Positions 41,309 to 50,098 of a stretch of 64,000 bases of DNA are shown here, piece after piece. A model generated the notes under the pieces. That model ran no database searches, had not been told where the DNA came from, and worked only from the letters and a program-made list of their open reading frames with translations. The first letter of the stretch is position 1. Each line of letters starts with the position of its first letter. Position numbers and translations under genes: made by a program. Source of the DNA: WLMZ01 sp037140375 (lineage in GTDB: Bacteria; Actinomycetota; Acidimicrobiia; Acidimicrobiales; Ilumatobacteraceae); assembly GCA_037140375.1 (NCBI GenBank), contig JBAXER010000004.1:1-64000 (forward strand). The letters are read 5' to 3'.

Positions 41309-43300
41309 CTATGGCAGTTGAGCAAACCCGAGCGCACCAAGAATTTGATTGGTGTAGAACTTCTTCGCCTCGGCGGTCTTGAGATGCACACCATCGCCGC
41401 TGATGAACTCGGGATGCGCGCCCACGGCCATCTGCCAATCGACGAGCACCACATTGGGGTGCGTTGCTGGCAGCGCCCGGATGAGTTCGTTGTTGCCATT
41501 GGTCCAGGTGCGATCTGCCGACACGGTCAGCACGGCGACCACCCGCGCACTTGCGCTGGCACGCATGAGTCGATCGAGTGTCTCGGCAGACATCGGGCCA
41601 TTGGTGCCGAGATGGATCACCACGTAATCGCCGAGCGACCCCAACGAAGCAACACCCTCGAGGATGGTGGCACCGGTTTTGGCCTGACGACTCACCGCTG
41701 CGTCGACGCCGTCGATGCCGGCGAACATCATTGTTGGCCGCGCTCCGAGCATCACCGAATCACCGATGGCGAACACCGTGAATTTAATGGGCGCCGCGGT
41801 AGTGGTGGTTGCCGCCTCGGTGGTGGTGGTCACCTCGCCGGGAACCGTGGACGCCACCGGTTGCGAGCTTGTAGAGCCGGTGGGCTGGGTGTTGGCCGAC
41901 GTAGCGGGCGAAGCGGCGAGCAGTCCCTGCTCGAAGGAACACTCATTCACGTTGGTGCATTTCAAGGGCGCCAGCGCAACTCGTACGCCGAGGAAGCCCA
42001 ACAACAGCGAAGCACAGGCGAGCCCGGCAATCAGGTTGCGACGTTCAACGGCCCCAAAACCGCGCCGGTTGCGCCACCACGCGGCGAAGTGCCCACTGCG
42101 AATAGGCATCTCTACGAAGCGATAGCTGGCCTCGGCAACGACACCGGCGCAGACCCATGCAAACAGCATTTGAGACACGCTGAGCTGTACGCCAGCCTCT
42201 TTACGGATGAACTGATAGATCGGCCAATGAAAGAGGTACAAACCGTACGAACGCGTGCCCACCCAGTTGAACAAGGGGTTGCTGAGCACCTTCGACATCC
42301 GTGTGCCGCGGTGTGTCACTGCGGCGATCGTCATCAGCGTGGCCAAGCCAGTGAGCAGCAATCCGCCACGGAAGATGGGGGCGTACCAACTCGAGGTGAA
42401 GGTTGAGAACAACTCAAACTTGAGCACCAAGAACGCCAGCACCAAGAGCCCAGCGACGCCGACCCGGTTCAGCAACCGTGCCTTGTGACGCAACGGGCCA
42501 CGCATGATGGCCACCGGTCGCCACACCATCGCAAAGCCGGCACCGAGCAGAATGCCACTCATCCGGCTCATCGTGCCGAGGTACAAGAAGTTGTTCTTCT
42601 CGACTACTCGTCCGAACACTTCGAAGGTGCACGGAGGGCCGAGGCTCTCACGACCACGTACGACAACCGCGCAATCGGGCAACGACCCAGAGTGAAAGAA
42701 CAACGCTGTGGCGATGGTGATGAGAACCGAGATACCGAGCAGCCATAAACCAACTCGGGGAAGTCGTGCTCGTCCCTTGCGCAAGACCACGAGCATCACC
42801 ACTGGCCAGAACAAATAGAACTGTTCCTCGACTGCCAGCGACCACAGATGCCGCAACGGAGCAAAGTCGAATTCGCCCGTGTAGCTCTGGCCGCTGATGA
42901 CCTGGAACCAGTTGGTCGAGTACGTCACTGCTGCCATCAGGTCGCCGCGCAGCTTGCCCAACGCCTGAGGGAACAACACAAGGCAATACACGGCGACCAT
43001 CAGCATCGCGAGGTACAGCGCCGGGAGCAGCCGCCGGAAGCGACGGCGCCAAAAGTCAGCGAGGTGAAGCCGCCCGGTGCGTTCGTGTTCGGCTATCAGC
43101 AACATGGTGATGAGATAGCCGCTGATCACAAAGAAAACTTCGACACCCAAGAAGCCAGCGGTGAGCCACAAATGGGCGTGGTACAGCATCACGGCCAGCA
43201 CTGCGACCGCGCGCATCCCGTCGAGGCCGGGAAGATACGGCACGCGACTGATCTGCTGCGCAGGCGCGCGGGTAATGGGTCGAGTGGTGATGACGTTCAT
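41309..43300 (-). CDS. OatA-like acyltransferase-3 with C-terminal SGNH domain
   Basis: A 663-aa membrane O-acyltransferase. The N-terminal acyltransferase-3 domain (about 10-400) has PGLDGMRAVAVLAVMLYHA and FLGVEVFFVISGYLIT plus about ten helices, and moves acyl groups across the membrane. A Thr/Ser linker leads to an extracytoplasmic SGNH hydrolase-like domain (about 500-660) with GDSVMLG (Ser), HLGTNG (Asn) and DGVHL (Asp-His), so the transferase triad looks intact. The target is probably a cell-wall or surface polysaccharide. The start region has no good ribosome site. Confidence 0.88.
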   Translation of the reverse strand: MNVITTRPITRAPAQQISRVPYLPGLDGMRAVAVLAVMLYHAHLWLTAGFLGVEVFFVISGYLITMLLIAEHERTGRLHLADFWRRRFRRLLPALYLAMLMVAVYCLVLFPQALGKLRGDLMAAVTYSTNWFQVISGQSYTGEFDFAPLRHLWSLAVEEQFYLFWPVVMLVVLRKGRARLPRVGLWLLGISVLITIATALFFHSGSLPDCAVVVRGRESLGPPCTFEVFGRVVEKNNFLYLGTMSRMSGILLGAGFAMVWRPVAIMRGPLRHKARLLNRVGVAGLLVLAFLVLKFELFSTFTSSWYAPIFRGGLLLTGLATLMTIAAVTHRGTRMSKVLSNPLFNWVGTRSYGLYLFHWPIYQFIRKEAGVQLSVSQMLFAWVCAGVVAEASYRFVEMPIRSGHFAAWWRNRRGFGAVERRNLIAGLACASLLLGFLGVRVALAPLKCTNVNECSFEQGLLAASPATSANTQPTGSTSSQPVASTVPGEVTTTTEAATTTTAAPIKFTVFAIGDSVMLGARPTMMFAGIDGVDAAVSRQAKTGATILEGVASLGSLGDYVVIHLGTNGPMSAETLDRLMRASASARVVAVLTVSADRTWTNGNNELIRALPATHPNVVLVDWQMAVGAHPEFISGDGVHLKTAEAKKFYTNQILGALGFAQLP

Positions 43301-43351
43301 TATTGCCGATGCGCACGAGGCTCCGAGGGCACGCCACCCAACGCATCGCTG

Positions 43352-44215
43352 TCAGTGAGCGGCTGCCAACTTCAGGTTCGCGTAGATCTCGCGGGTGGCC
43401 GTGCTGCGATTAAGCGTGTAGAAGTGCAACCCGGGAGCGCCTGCCAGCAACAACGCTTCGCACAATTCGGTGGCCACGTGCACGCCAATCTTGCGCACTT
43501 CGTGAGGATCGTCGGTGGCAGCGAGTCGGTCGATCAGCCACGTCGGCAACGCCGTGCCACTCATCTGCGCCATGCGTTGAATCTGGCCTTTATTGGTCAC
43601 GGGCATGATGCCAGGCAGCACCGGCTTATCCACGCCGAGGGCCTGCAACTCGTCGACGAGACGCACGTAGTGATCGACATCGAAGAAGAACTGCGTGATG
43701 GCGAAGTCGGCGCGGCGAAGTTTGTCGGCCAAACGACGGCGATCGGTTGCCATGTCGGGTGAACGAGGGTGGCCCTCTGGATGGGCAGCAACACCAATTG
43801 AGAAATACTCGTGCAGGTCGATGTCGGCAACAAGTTCGCTGGCGAAGGTGTAGTCGCTTGGGGCGACCTCAGAGGGATCGTTGGGCACATCGCCACCCAA
43901 CGCCATGATGTTTTCGACATCGGCATCACGGTAGTGAGCGAGAATCTCGGTGATCTCGGCGCGGGTATGGCCTTGGCACGTGAGATGCGCCATTGGCGTG
44001 ACCTCGGTTTCGCGGCGCACCCATGTGACCACATCGCGGGTGCGAACACGGGTAGATCCGCCGGCGCCATAGGTGACCGACACGAACGAGGGATTCAACG
44101 GCTCGAGTTCGGCGATCGTGCGCCCAAGCGTGAGTTGCGCGTCGTCGGATTTCGGCGGAAAGAACTCGAAAGAATACGTCGGACCGGCCCGGAGAAGGTC
44201 GCCAATTCTCGCCAT
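43352..44215 (-). CDS. metF: 5,10-methylenetetrahydrofolate reductase
   Basis: Flavoprotein making 5-methyl-THF for methionine synthesis (287 aa, bacterial MetF length without a regulatory domain). Marks are YSFEFFPPKSDDAQ (catalytic Glu), SVTYGAGGSTR, HLTCQGHTRAEI, IMALGGDVP and FFFDVDHYVRLVDEL. The ATG has TAGTCT 6 nt upstream. It lies between the acyltransferase and purH genes on the same strand. Confidence 0.93.
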   Translation of the reverse strand: MARIGDLLRAGPTYSFEFFPPKSDDAQLTLGRTIAELEPLNPSFVSVTYGAGGSTRVRTRDVVTWVRRETEVTPMAHLTCQGHTRAEITEILAHYRDADVENIMALGGDVPNDPSEVAPSDYTFASELVADIDLHEYFSIGVAAHPEGHPRSPDMATDRRRLADKLRRADFAITQFFFDVDHYVRLVDELQALGVDKPVLPGIMPVTNKGQIQRMAQMSGTALPTWLIDRLAATDDPHEVRKIGVHVATELCEALLLAGAPGLHFYTLNRSTATREIYANLKLAAAH

Positions 44216-44278
44216 GCGGGAAGACTAGCCCCAAGCGATCACCAAGGGTGAGGGGCGCGTTTGCATTTCGTCAACTGC

Positions 44279-45781
44279 TCAGTGACGGAAGTGCCGCTCG
44301 CCGGTGAACACCATCGCAATGCCGTGCTCGTTGGCGGCAGCGATGACTTCGTCGTCGCGCACGCTGCCACCGGGCTGGATGATTGCACGGATGCCAGCAG
44401 CGGCCGCCGCATCGAGACCGTCGCGAAATGGGAAGAACGCATCGCTGGCACAGACGCCGCCGCTGGCACGACCCGCGCTGCGATCTTGCGCGATGCGGGC
44501 CGAGTCGAGCCGGTTCTGTTGGCCGGCCCCGATGCCAAAGGCTTGGCCGTCTTTGGCGAACACAATCGCGTTGCTGCTCACAACGGCGCAGACCTGCCAC
44601 GCAAAGGCAAGGTCGTCCCATTGCGAAGCTGTGGGCGCTGCGTCGGTGACCACTTGCCACGAACTGCGGTCGAGGTTCACGGTGTCGGACTGCTGCACCA
44701 GCAGACCACCGTCGACCGTGCGCATATCGAGCGCCGAACCGGGCCACGACGAAGCCGACAGCACTCGCATGTTCTTCTTGGCGAGCAAGATCTCAAGCGC
44801 CTCGGGTTCGAATGACGGGGCGACGACGACCTCGGTGAAGACCGGCGCGAGCGCAGTAGCCAGCGCCGCCGTGACAACCCGGTTGACGGCCACAATGCCG
44901 CCGAACGCGCTGACCGGATCGCATGCGTTGGCACGGATGTAGGCCTCGGCAATGTCGGTGTGAACGGCCACGCCGCAGGGGTTGGCGTGCTTCACGATGA
45001 CCACCGCTGGCGCATCGAATCGGTTCGCTAAGCGCCACGCTGCCTCGGTGTCGTACACGTTGAGATAGCTGAGTTCTTTGCCGCCATGTTGCGTGGCTGA
45101 GTCCCACCAACTCTGCGCTCCAACGCGGCGATAACGGGCTCCATGCTGATGCGGATTTTCGCCGTAGCGCAGTGGCTGAGCGAGTTCGAGCGACAGGTGC
45201 AACGTGGCGGGCAGCGGTGATTCGTCGGCCGCCGGAGCGGCGAACCACGTGGCGATGTCGGCGTCGTATGCGGCGATGCGAGCGAACGCCGTGGCGGCCA
45301 GCGAACGCCGGGTAGCTGCAGTGAGCTGCCCCTCATTGCGCAACTCGGTGAGCACGCCGCCGTATTGCGCGGGGTCCATCACGACACCGACATGGGCATG
45401 ATTTTTTGCGGCGGCACGAATGAGCGTTGGCCCGCCAATGTCGATGAGATCAATGCTCGGGTCGCTGCTGAACGGATACAGGTTCACCACCGCGAGGGAC
45501 AACGGCTCGATGCCATATGCGGCAAGTTCGGCGACATGTTCGGGTTGATCGAGGTCGGCCAACAAGCCGCCGTGGATCACAGGATGCAACGTGACCACCC
45601 GATGCCCCAAGATGGCCGGATATCCGGTGAGGTCGGCAAGGTCTACGACCGGCAAACCGGCACCAGCTATGGCTTTAGCGGTTCCGCCGCTGCTGACGAG
45701 GCGCCAACCAAGGTCGTGCAATCCCTGCGCAAACTCAACGATTCCGGACTTATCGAACACTGAAAGCAAAGCTGAAGGCAC
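44279..45781 (-). CDS. purH: Bifunctional AICAR formyltransferase/IMP cyclohydrolase PurH
   Basis: Last two steps of IMP synthesis (500 aa). The N-terminal IMP cyclohydrolase (1-190) has ALLSVFDKSGIVEFA, LVSSGGTAKAI, HPVIHGGLLA and NLYPF. The C-terminal AICAR formyltransferase has the catalytic KHANPCG (Lys-His) and DPVSAFGGIVAVN segments. GTG 45781 has TAAGGT 7 nt upstream, which fixes the start; a longer frame is rejected. purN, present before purH in mycobacteria, is missing here. Confidence 0.94.
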   Translation of the reverse strand: MPSALLSVFDKSGIVEFAQGLHDLGWRLVSSGGTAKAIAGAGLPVVDLADLTGYPAILGHRVVTLHPVIHGGLLADLDQPEHVAELAAYGIEPLSLAVVNLYPFSSDPSIDLIDIGGPTLIRAAAKNHAHVGVVMDPAQYGGVLTELRNEGQLTAATRRSLAATAFARIAAYDADIATWFAAPAADESPLPATLHLSLELAQPLRYGENPHQHGARYRRVGAQSWWDSATQHGGKELSYLNVYDTEAAWRLANRFDAPAVVIVKHANPCGVAVHTDIAEAYIRANACDPVSAFGGIVAVNRVVTAALATALAPVFTEVVVAPSFEPEALEILLAKKNMRVLSASSWPGSALDMRTVDGGLLVQQSDTVNLDRSSWQVVTDAAPTASQWDDLAFAWQVCAVVSSNAIVFAKDGQAFGIGAGQQNRLDSARIAQDRSAGRASGGVCASDAFFPFRDGLDAAAAAGIRAIIQPGGSVRDDEVIAAANEHGIAMVFTGERHFRH

Positions 45782-45824
45782 GGCGGCGACCTTAGAACAC
45801 CAAGAGTTGGGCCATTGTGCTCTG

Positions 45825-45852
45825 TTTACGCAACGTTCAACAGGCATATGGT
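45825..45852 (+). promoter_or_regulatory. Weak candidate promoter for the proline-tailed membrane protein
   Basis: TTTACG (45825-45830) and TATGGT (45847-45852) are separated by 16 bp. With the GGAGG ribosome site at 45880-45885 this would give a leader of about 30-35 nt. Confidence 0.3.
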
Positions 45853-45890
45853 TCGCGTGTATCCATCTACCCCATTACTGGAGGATTGCA

Positions 45891-46409
45891 ATGGACGTCA
45901 GCAAGGTAAGTAAAGGTTCGATGGTGTTTATCGGCGGAAGCGTTCTGTTCGCGATTGCATCATTTTTCGACTGGTTCAGCTTCGCCTCGGTGTTCGGAGT
46001 ACGCCTTGCTGGGGCCAGTGCAAACGGATTTGATGCTGGGTTCTTGTGGTGCACGCTGTGGTTCATTGTGTTCCTCGGCGCAGCCGTAGTGCTGGCCCTG
46101 CCTGCGTTCGGAGTTGCGGCCCCAAAGCTGCCAGCCGTGTCGTACGTAGCGGCCGGGGCGCTTGGCTCCATCTTCGTACTGCTCAAGCTCATCATTGGCA
46201 TCGAGTTCTACGATCGCTCGGCGGGAATCTACATCGGACTCGTCGCAGCGTTGGTCGTCACATTTGGCGGATTCCTCGTCTACACAGAGTCCGGCGGCAC
46301 GCTCGAGGACCTCAAGGACATCGACAAGCTGCGCGCGTCGTTCCATCACGTTGGCAGTGGCGACGCTTCGCCGCCACCGCCACCCCCACCACCTCCGCCG
46401 GTGGGCTGA
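45891..46409 (+). CDS. Four-helix membrane protein with a run of ten prolines
   Basis: A 172-aa inner-membrane protein of unknown function. There are four hydrophobic helices (about 9-31, 46-72, 80-101, 108-128), a cytoplasmic helix GTLEDLKDIDKLRASFHH and a C-terminal tail with ten consecutive Pro before VG. GGAGG lies 6 nt before the ATG, one of the strongest ribosome sites here. Mycobacteria have membrane-protein genes in the same place between sucD and purH, but I cannot show homology. Translation of the Pro run should need elongation factor P. Confidence 0.7.
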   Translation: MDVSKVSKGSMVFIGGSVLFAIASFFDWFSFASVFGVRLAGASANGFDAGFLWCTLWFIVFLGAAVVLALPAFGVAAPKLPAVSYVAAGALGSIFVLLKLIIGIEFYDRSAGIYIGLVAALVVTFGGFLVYTESGGTLEDLKDIDKLRASFHHVGSGDASPPPPPPPPPPVG

Positions 46410-46434
46410 GCCAGCCGGGACGGAGAAAACGACT

Positions 46435-46464
46435 GAGGGCCCCGAGCGTGTGCCCGGGACCCTC
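46435..46464. terminator. Hairpin between convergent membrane-protein gene and sucD
   Basis: GAGGGCCCCGAGC pairs imperfectly (two mismatches) with GCCCGGGACCCTC. No long T-tract; a plausible shared terminator of two convergent units. Confidence 0.5.
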
Positions 46465-46490
46465 ACAGATTGTCGAACGATGACAACGGG

Positions 46491-47390
46491 TCAGCGAAGG
46501 CTGGCCACGATCTCGGCCATCAAGTCGCCCGCTTCGGTTGGGTTCAGACCGATGCGCACACCCGCTGCTGCAAGTGCGTCCATCTTGCCCTGAGCCGTGC
46601 CCTTACCGCCGCTGACGATGGCGCCAGCGTGGCCCATCTTCTTGCCGGCGGGCGCCGTAACGCCTGCGATGTAGGCGCTCATTGGCTTGGTGACATTGGC
46701 CTTAATGAACTCGGCTGCCTCTTCTTCGGCTGAGCCACCGATCTCGCCGATCATGATGATCGCGTGAGTCTCGGGGTCGGCCTGGAACTGGCTGAGGCAA
46801 TCAATGAAGTTGGTGCCTGGCACAGGGTCGCCACCGATGCCCACGCACGTGGACACGCCGATGCCGCGCTGCTTGAGTTCGTAGAGCGCCTGATATGTAA
46901 GCGTGCCCGACCGCGACACGATGCCCACGTTGGGGCCCGAAGCGCTGGGCAGTTCGGCGATCTCGCCAGCCGTGATGCCGATGTTGCATTTGCCGGGGCT
47001 GATAATGCCTGGGCAGTTCGGACCGAGCAAACGGGTTCCGGGGAAGTCGCGAAGGAGGGTGTTATACACGCGGGCTTCGTCTTGAGCAGGAATGCCCTCG
47101 GTGATGCACACCACAAAACGCACGCCTGCGGCGGCCGCTTCGAGAATGGCAGCTGAAGCAGCCTTGGGCGGCACGGCGATGAACGATGCATCGGCACCGG
47201 TAGCGGCAACAGCATCAGCAACGCTGTCGAACACTGGGATGCCTTCGACATCGAGACCGCCCTTACCGGGGGTGACGCCGCCAACAACCTGAGTGCCGTA
47301 AGCCCGGTTGCGCAGGCCGTGGTACTTGCCCTGCCCGCCCGTAAGACCCTGCACGATGACCTTGGTGTTCTGATCAACAAAAATTGCCAT
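46491..47390 (-). CDS. sucD: Succinyl-CoA ligase alpha subunit
   Basis: TCA-cycle succinyl-CoA synthetase subunit that binds CoA and carries the phospho-His (299 aa). The CoA site is VQGLTGGQGKYHGLRNRAYG, with LLGPNCPGIISP in the core. The active-site His lies in MGHAGAIVSGGKGTAQGK. sucC is 9 bp upstream. Confidence 0.95.
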   Translation of the reverse strand: MAIFVDQNTKVIVQGLTGGQGKYHGLRNRAYGTQVVGGVTPGKGGLDVEGIPVFDSVADAVAATGADASFIAVPPKAASAAILEAAAAGVRFVVCITEGIPAQDEARVYNTLLRDFPGTRLLGPNCPGIISPGKCNIGITAGEIAELPSASGPNVGIVSRSGTLTYQALYELKQRGIGVSTCVGIGGDPVPGTNFIDCLSQFQADPETHAIIMIGEIGGSAEEEAAEFIKANVTKPMSAYIAGVTAPAGKKMGHAGAIVSGGKGTAQGKMDALAAAGVRIGLNPTEAGDLMAEIVASLR

Positions 47391-47399
47391 GACTCAGCC

Positions 47400-48551
47400 T
47401 CAGTTCGCGTTTGCGATTGCTACGGCCGCACGAGCGGCTTCCAACATGGTGGGTTTGCTTTGCAGCACACTCTCGGGGATGCCAGCGCTGAGCAAGATCT
47501 GGCGGCCTTCCTCGGCGTTGGTGCCATCGAGACGAATCACGATCGGGGCCCGCAGCGAAACCCGGTTGAGGGCCTCGACGATTCCCTTGGCCACTTCTTC
47601 GCCGCGGGTGATGCCGCCGAAGATGTTGATGAGAATGCTCTTCACGCTCTGGTCGTAGTTGATGACCTCGAGTGCTGCCGACATCAGGTCGGCGTTCGCG
47701 CCGCCACCGATGTCGAGGAAGTTGGCTGCTGAGCCGCCCACTTGGTTGACCACGTCGAGCGTGCTCATCGCCAGACCGGCGCCGTTGGCGATGATGCCAA
47801 CTGAACCTTGCAAGCCGATGTACTGCAAGCCCTTTTCACGAGCCAACAACTCGCGCTCGTCGAGCACTTCGGTTTCGCGATACTCGGCCCACTCAGGATG
47901 ACGGAACTCGGCGTTGTTGTCGAGGCTCACCTTTGCATCGAGCGCATGAATCTCGCCGGTTGGCTTGAGAATCAGCGGGTTGATCTCGGCGAGGTCGCAG
48001 TCGCCCTCGGTGAAGCAGCGGTACAACTTCACCAGAATCGAGGCGACGCCTTCGACCGACTGCGCTGGCATGCGGGCATCGATTGCGGCCTGGCGGGCCC
48101 ACTCGAGCGTGATGCCATCAACTGGATCGATGTGACGCAGCAGAATCGCATCGGGGTTGCTCTCGGCGACCGCTTCGATCTCGACGCCACCTTCGACCGA
48201 CAACATCAACAGATGCTTCTTCGCGGCACGATCGAGCGTGAAGCTGGCGTAGTACTCCTCGGCGATGTCGCTGGCGTATTCAACCCAGACGCGCTCGACG
48301 AGATGGCCCTTGATGTCCATGCCCAGAATGTTTCCGGCGTGCAAGCGAACTTCGTCTTCGTTGTTGGCCAACTTGATGCCGCCAGCCTTACCGCGGCCGC
48401 CAACTTGCACCTGTGCCTTCACAACCACCGGATAACCGGCTGCGGCTGCCTGCACAACGGCTTCTTCCACGGTGTCGGCGATACCGCCGGGGCTCACCGG
48501 GATGTCGAAGCGGGCGAAGTACTGCTTTCCCTGATATTCGAAGAGATCCAA
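47400..48551 (-). CDS. sucC: Succinyl-CoA ligase beta subunit
   Basis: ATP-grasp subunit of succinyl-CoA synthetase (383 aa). The start MDLFEYQGKQYFARFDIPV is typical, VKAQVQVGGRGKAGGIKLA marks the nucleotide site, and metal-binding LAEINPLIL and the GAGLAMSTLD and NIFGGITRGEEVAKGI segments are present. It lies 2 bp after the B12-binding domain gene, which links it to methylmalonyl-CoA metabolism. Confidence 0.95.
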   Translation of the reverse strand: MDLFEYQGKQYFARFDIPVSPGGIADTVEEAVVQAAAAGYPVVVKAQVQVGGRGKAGGIKLANNEDEVRLHAGNILGMDIKGHLVERVWVEYASDIAEEYYASFTLDRAAKKHLLMLSVEGGVEIEAVAESNPDAILLRHIDPVDGITLEWARQAAIDARMPAQSVEGVASILVKLYRCFTEGDCDLAEINPLILKPTGEIHALDAKVSLDNNAEFRHPEWAEYRETEVLDERELLAREKGLQYIGLQGSVGIIANGAGLAMSTLDVVNQVGGSAANFLDIGGGANADLMSAALEVINYDQSVKSILINIFGGITRGEEVAKGIVEALNRVSLRAPIVIRLDGTNAEEGRQILLSAGIPESVLQSKPTMLEAARAAVAIANAN

Positions 48552-48553
48552 GG

Positions 48554-48958
48554 TCAGTCCTCTCTATTGTCGAGTTCGGTTTCGAGCCATGCAGCGATGC
48601 CCTTGAGCGAGCTGCCTGGTCCAAAGATTTGTGCAACGCCTTGCTCGCGCAGCGCACGGGCATCAGCGTCGGGAATGACGCCGCCACCAAAGACAAGTGC
48701 ATCGCCGAGATCACGTTTGCGAAGTTCTTCCATTACACGCGGAAACAGCGTGAGGTGCGCTCCGCTGAGCAACGACAGGCCGACAGCGTCGACATCTTCC
48801 TGCAAGGCCGTCTCGGCGATCTGTTCAGGGGTCTGATGTAGCCCCGTATAGATCACTTCGAAACCATGATCGCGAAGGGCGCGGGTGATGGTCTTCGCGC
48901 CCCGATCATGCCCATCGAGGCCGGGCTTGGCAACAACAACACGGTAAGTCCGCTTCAC
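48554..48958 (-). CDS. Stand-alone B12-binding domain of methylmalonyl-CoA mutase type
   Basis: A 134-aa cobalamin-binding protein equal to the C-terminal domain of methylmalonyl-CoA mutase. The DxHxxG motif reads GLDGHDRGAK, with the later SLLSGAHLTLFP and VFGGGVIPDAD loops. Free-standing versions pair with a separate large catalytic subunit, which is not in the window. Product succinyl-CoA would feed sucCD directly downstream (2-bp gap). GTG start, TAGGGT hexamer 9 nt upstream. Ethylmalonyl- or isobutyryl-CoA mutase partners are alternatives. Confidence 0.88.
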   Translation of the reverse strand: MKRTYRVVVAKPGLDGHDRGAKTITRALRDHGFEVIYTGLHQTPEQIAETALQEDVDAVGLSLLSGAHLTLFPRVMEELRKRDLGDALVFGGGVIPDADARALREQGVAQIFGPGSSLKGIAAWLETELDNRED

Positions 48959-49057
48959 GAGTATCGAACCCTAGGCGCACTCACCCCATTTGTCACAACC
49001 GACGACACCAGAACGTGCAATGAGCATCCCGAACGCCGATCGGGCAGACTTGCGGGA

Positions 49058-49573
49058 ATGCGCCGTCCACAGCTTCGATCACCATTCGCCCGAGCCGCTG
49101 TACCCGTGCTCGGCGGCCTTGCCTTTTTTGTTGCGCTCGGGCTTTTCCTCTGGGGCATCGCCGTTTTCATCTCACACAACAGCGGAACCACAGCAAGTGG
49201 TTTTGCACCGAGCGCCTTCGAGGCGGGCAATACCGCTTCGTTAGCCCGAGTCGTTGAAGACGGTGGTTCCTTGATTCTGCCCGACCTGTTGAACTCGAGT
49301 GGTCGCCTCTCCATCGTGCTCGATCACACCGGCGATATCGAGAAGGCAAACTGGACCATCAGCATGGCCTATCCCGCCGACCGCAACGTGAGCTGCAAAA
49401 TCACCCAAATCAAAAAGACTCACCAGTTCACCGATTGCGAAGGCCGCACGTTGGGCGTGGCCGATCTCGCTCTTCCGCCGAGCGGCGTGAAACTCATCGT
49501 GTGGCCAGATGGTCGACTCACCATCAGCTTGAGAACGACCGAGAGCTCTCTACCGAGCCCTACCAACGCCTAG
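49058..49573 (+). CDS. Single-pass membrane protein of unknown function
   Basis: A 171-aa protein with a basic N-terminus (MRRPQLRSPFAR), one transmembrane helix (about 14-38) and an extracytoplasmic domain ending in a Thr/Ser/Pro tail. The part VSCKITQIKKTHQFTDCEG then LPPSGVKLIVWPDGRLTISL recalls small actinobacterial membrane proteins with a Rieske-like shape. The two Cys are not in a CxH arrangement, so no cluster is expected. ATG 49058 follows GCGGGA; an upstream extension would be antisense to the B12 gene. Its stop shares CTAG with the convergent flavodoxin gene. Confidence 0.55.
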   Translation: MRRPQLRSPFARAAVPVLGGLAFFVALGLFLWGIAVFISHNSGTTASGFAPSAFEAGNTASLARVVEDGGSLILPDLLNSSGRLSIVLDHTGDIEKANWTISMAYPADRNVSCKITQIKKTHQFTDCEGRTLGVADLALPPSGVKLIVWPDGRLTISLRTTESSLPSPTNA

Positions 49574-50001
49574 CGGCGGGCGGGCACGGCATCGAGCAGA
49601 CGCAGCGCAAACTCTTCGGCATTGCGATCGAGATGGCGGCGGTTCATCGCCAAACCACCGATCACATCGGCGCCAACGCCCGAAATGATGCGGGTCATCT
49701 TGTCGAGCGTGCCGGCCGGGTTGAGCGCAAAGGTGCAAAACACGGCGGCCTGCTTGCCACGCATCGCCGGGAGTTGGCTGAGCAACGCAGCACCAGCCGG
49801 AGCTTGTCCGACCAAGAAAAGTCCGTGCGTCCAAGTCCCCACGAGCACGATGTCGGCTTCTTGGATACTGGCGTGGTCAGGGTCGCGCACCTTCGATAAT
49901 CCGGTGATGTCCCACTTGGCCTGCTGCAGGTTTGCTGCCACAAGCTCGGCTGCCTTCCACGTGTTACCCGTGAGGCTCTCAACAAGAATCGCTGCCTTCA
50001 T
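49570..50001 (-). CDS. Flavodoxin-like domain protein
   Basis: A 143-aa FMN-binding fold protein. The phosphate loop is SLTGNTWKAAELVA (classic T/S-x-T-G-N-T), with DIVLVGTWTHGLFL for the isoalloxazine-side loop. It may be an electron carrier or an NAD(P)H-dependent FMN reductase-like protein. ATG 50001 is chosen because a longer frame runs into the 65-bp repeat just upstream. The stop overlaps that of the convergent gene. Confidence 0.8.
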   Translation of the reverse strand: MKAAILVESLTGNTWKAAELVAANLQQAKWDITGLSKVRDPDHASIQEADIVLVGTWTHGLFLVGQAPAGAALLSQLPAMRGKQAAVFCTFALNPAGTLDKMTRIISGVGADVIGGLAMNRRHLDRNAEEFALRLLDAVPARR

Positions 50002-50033
50002 GACTACAGATTCAAGCACGTTCGCGCTCCTGA

Positions 50034-50098
50034 GTCGCGAAGTGGCGGCGTACACGCCCGTGAAGGGCGTGAGCGCCGCCACTTCGCTGCCGGCTTAC
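50034..50098. repeat. 65-bp direct repeat, copy 2 of the 49-bp palindrome
   Basis: The core 50038-50086 has arms CGAAGTGGCGGCG and CGCCGCCACTTCG and an inner pair CACGCCC/GGGCGTG. The repeat ends exactly at the stop codon of the HTH-DUF559 gene (TTAC on the plus strand). It differs from the copy at 51053 at only two of 65 bases. Confidence 0.92.

Noticed and set aside
40616..42406. 596-aa plus-strand open frame
   Set aside because: Antisense to mdh and the acyltransferase-SGNH gene, both with clear motifs.
50038..50086. 49-bp palindromes as ordinary rho-independent terminators
   Set aside because: No T-tract follows on the relevant strand, the sequence is conserved well beyond need, and two copies are 65-bp repeats.
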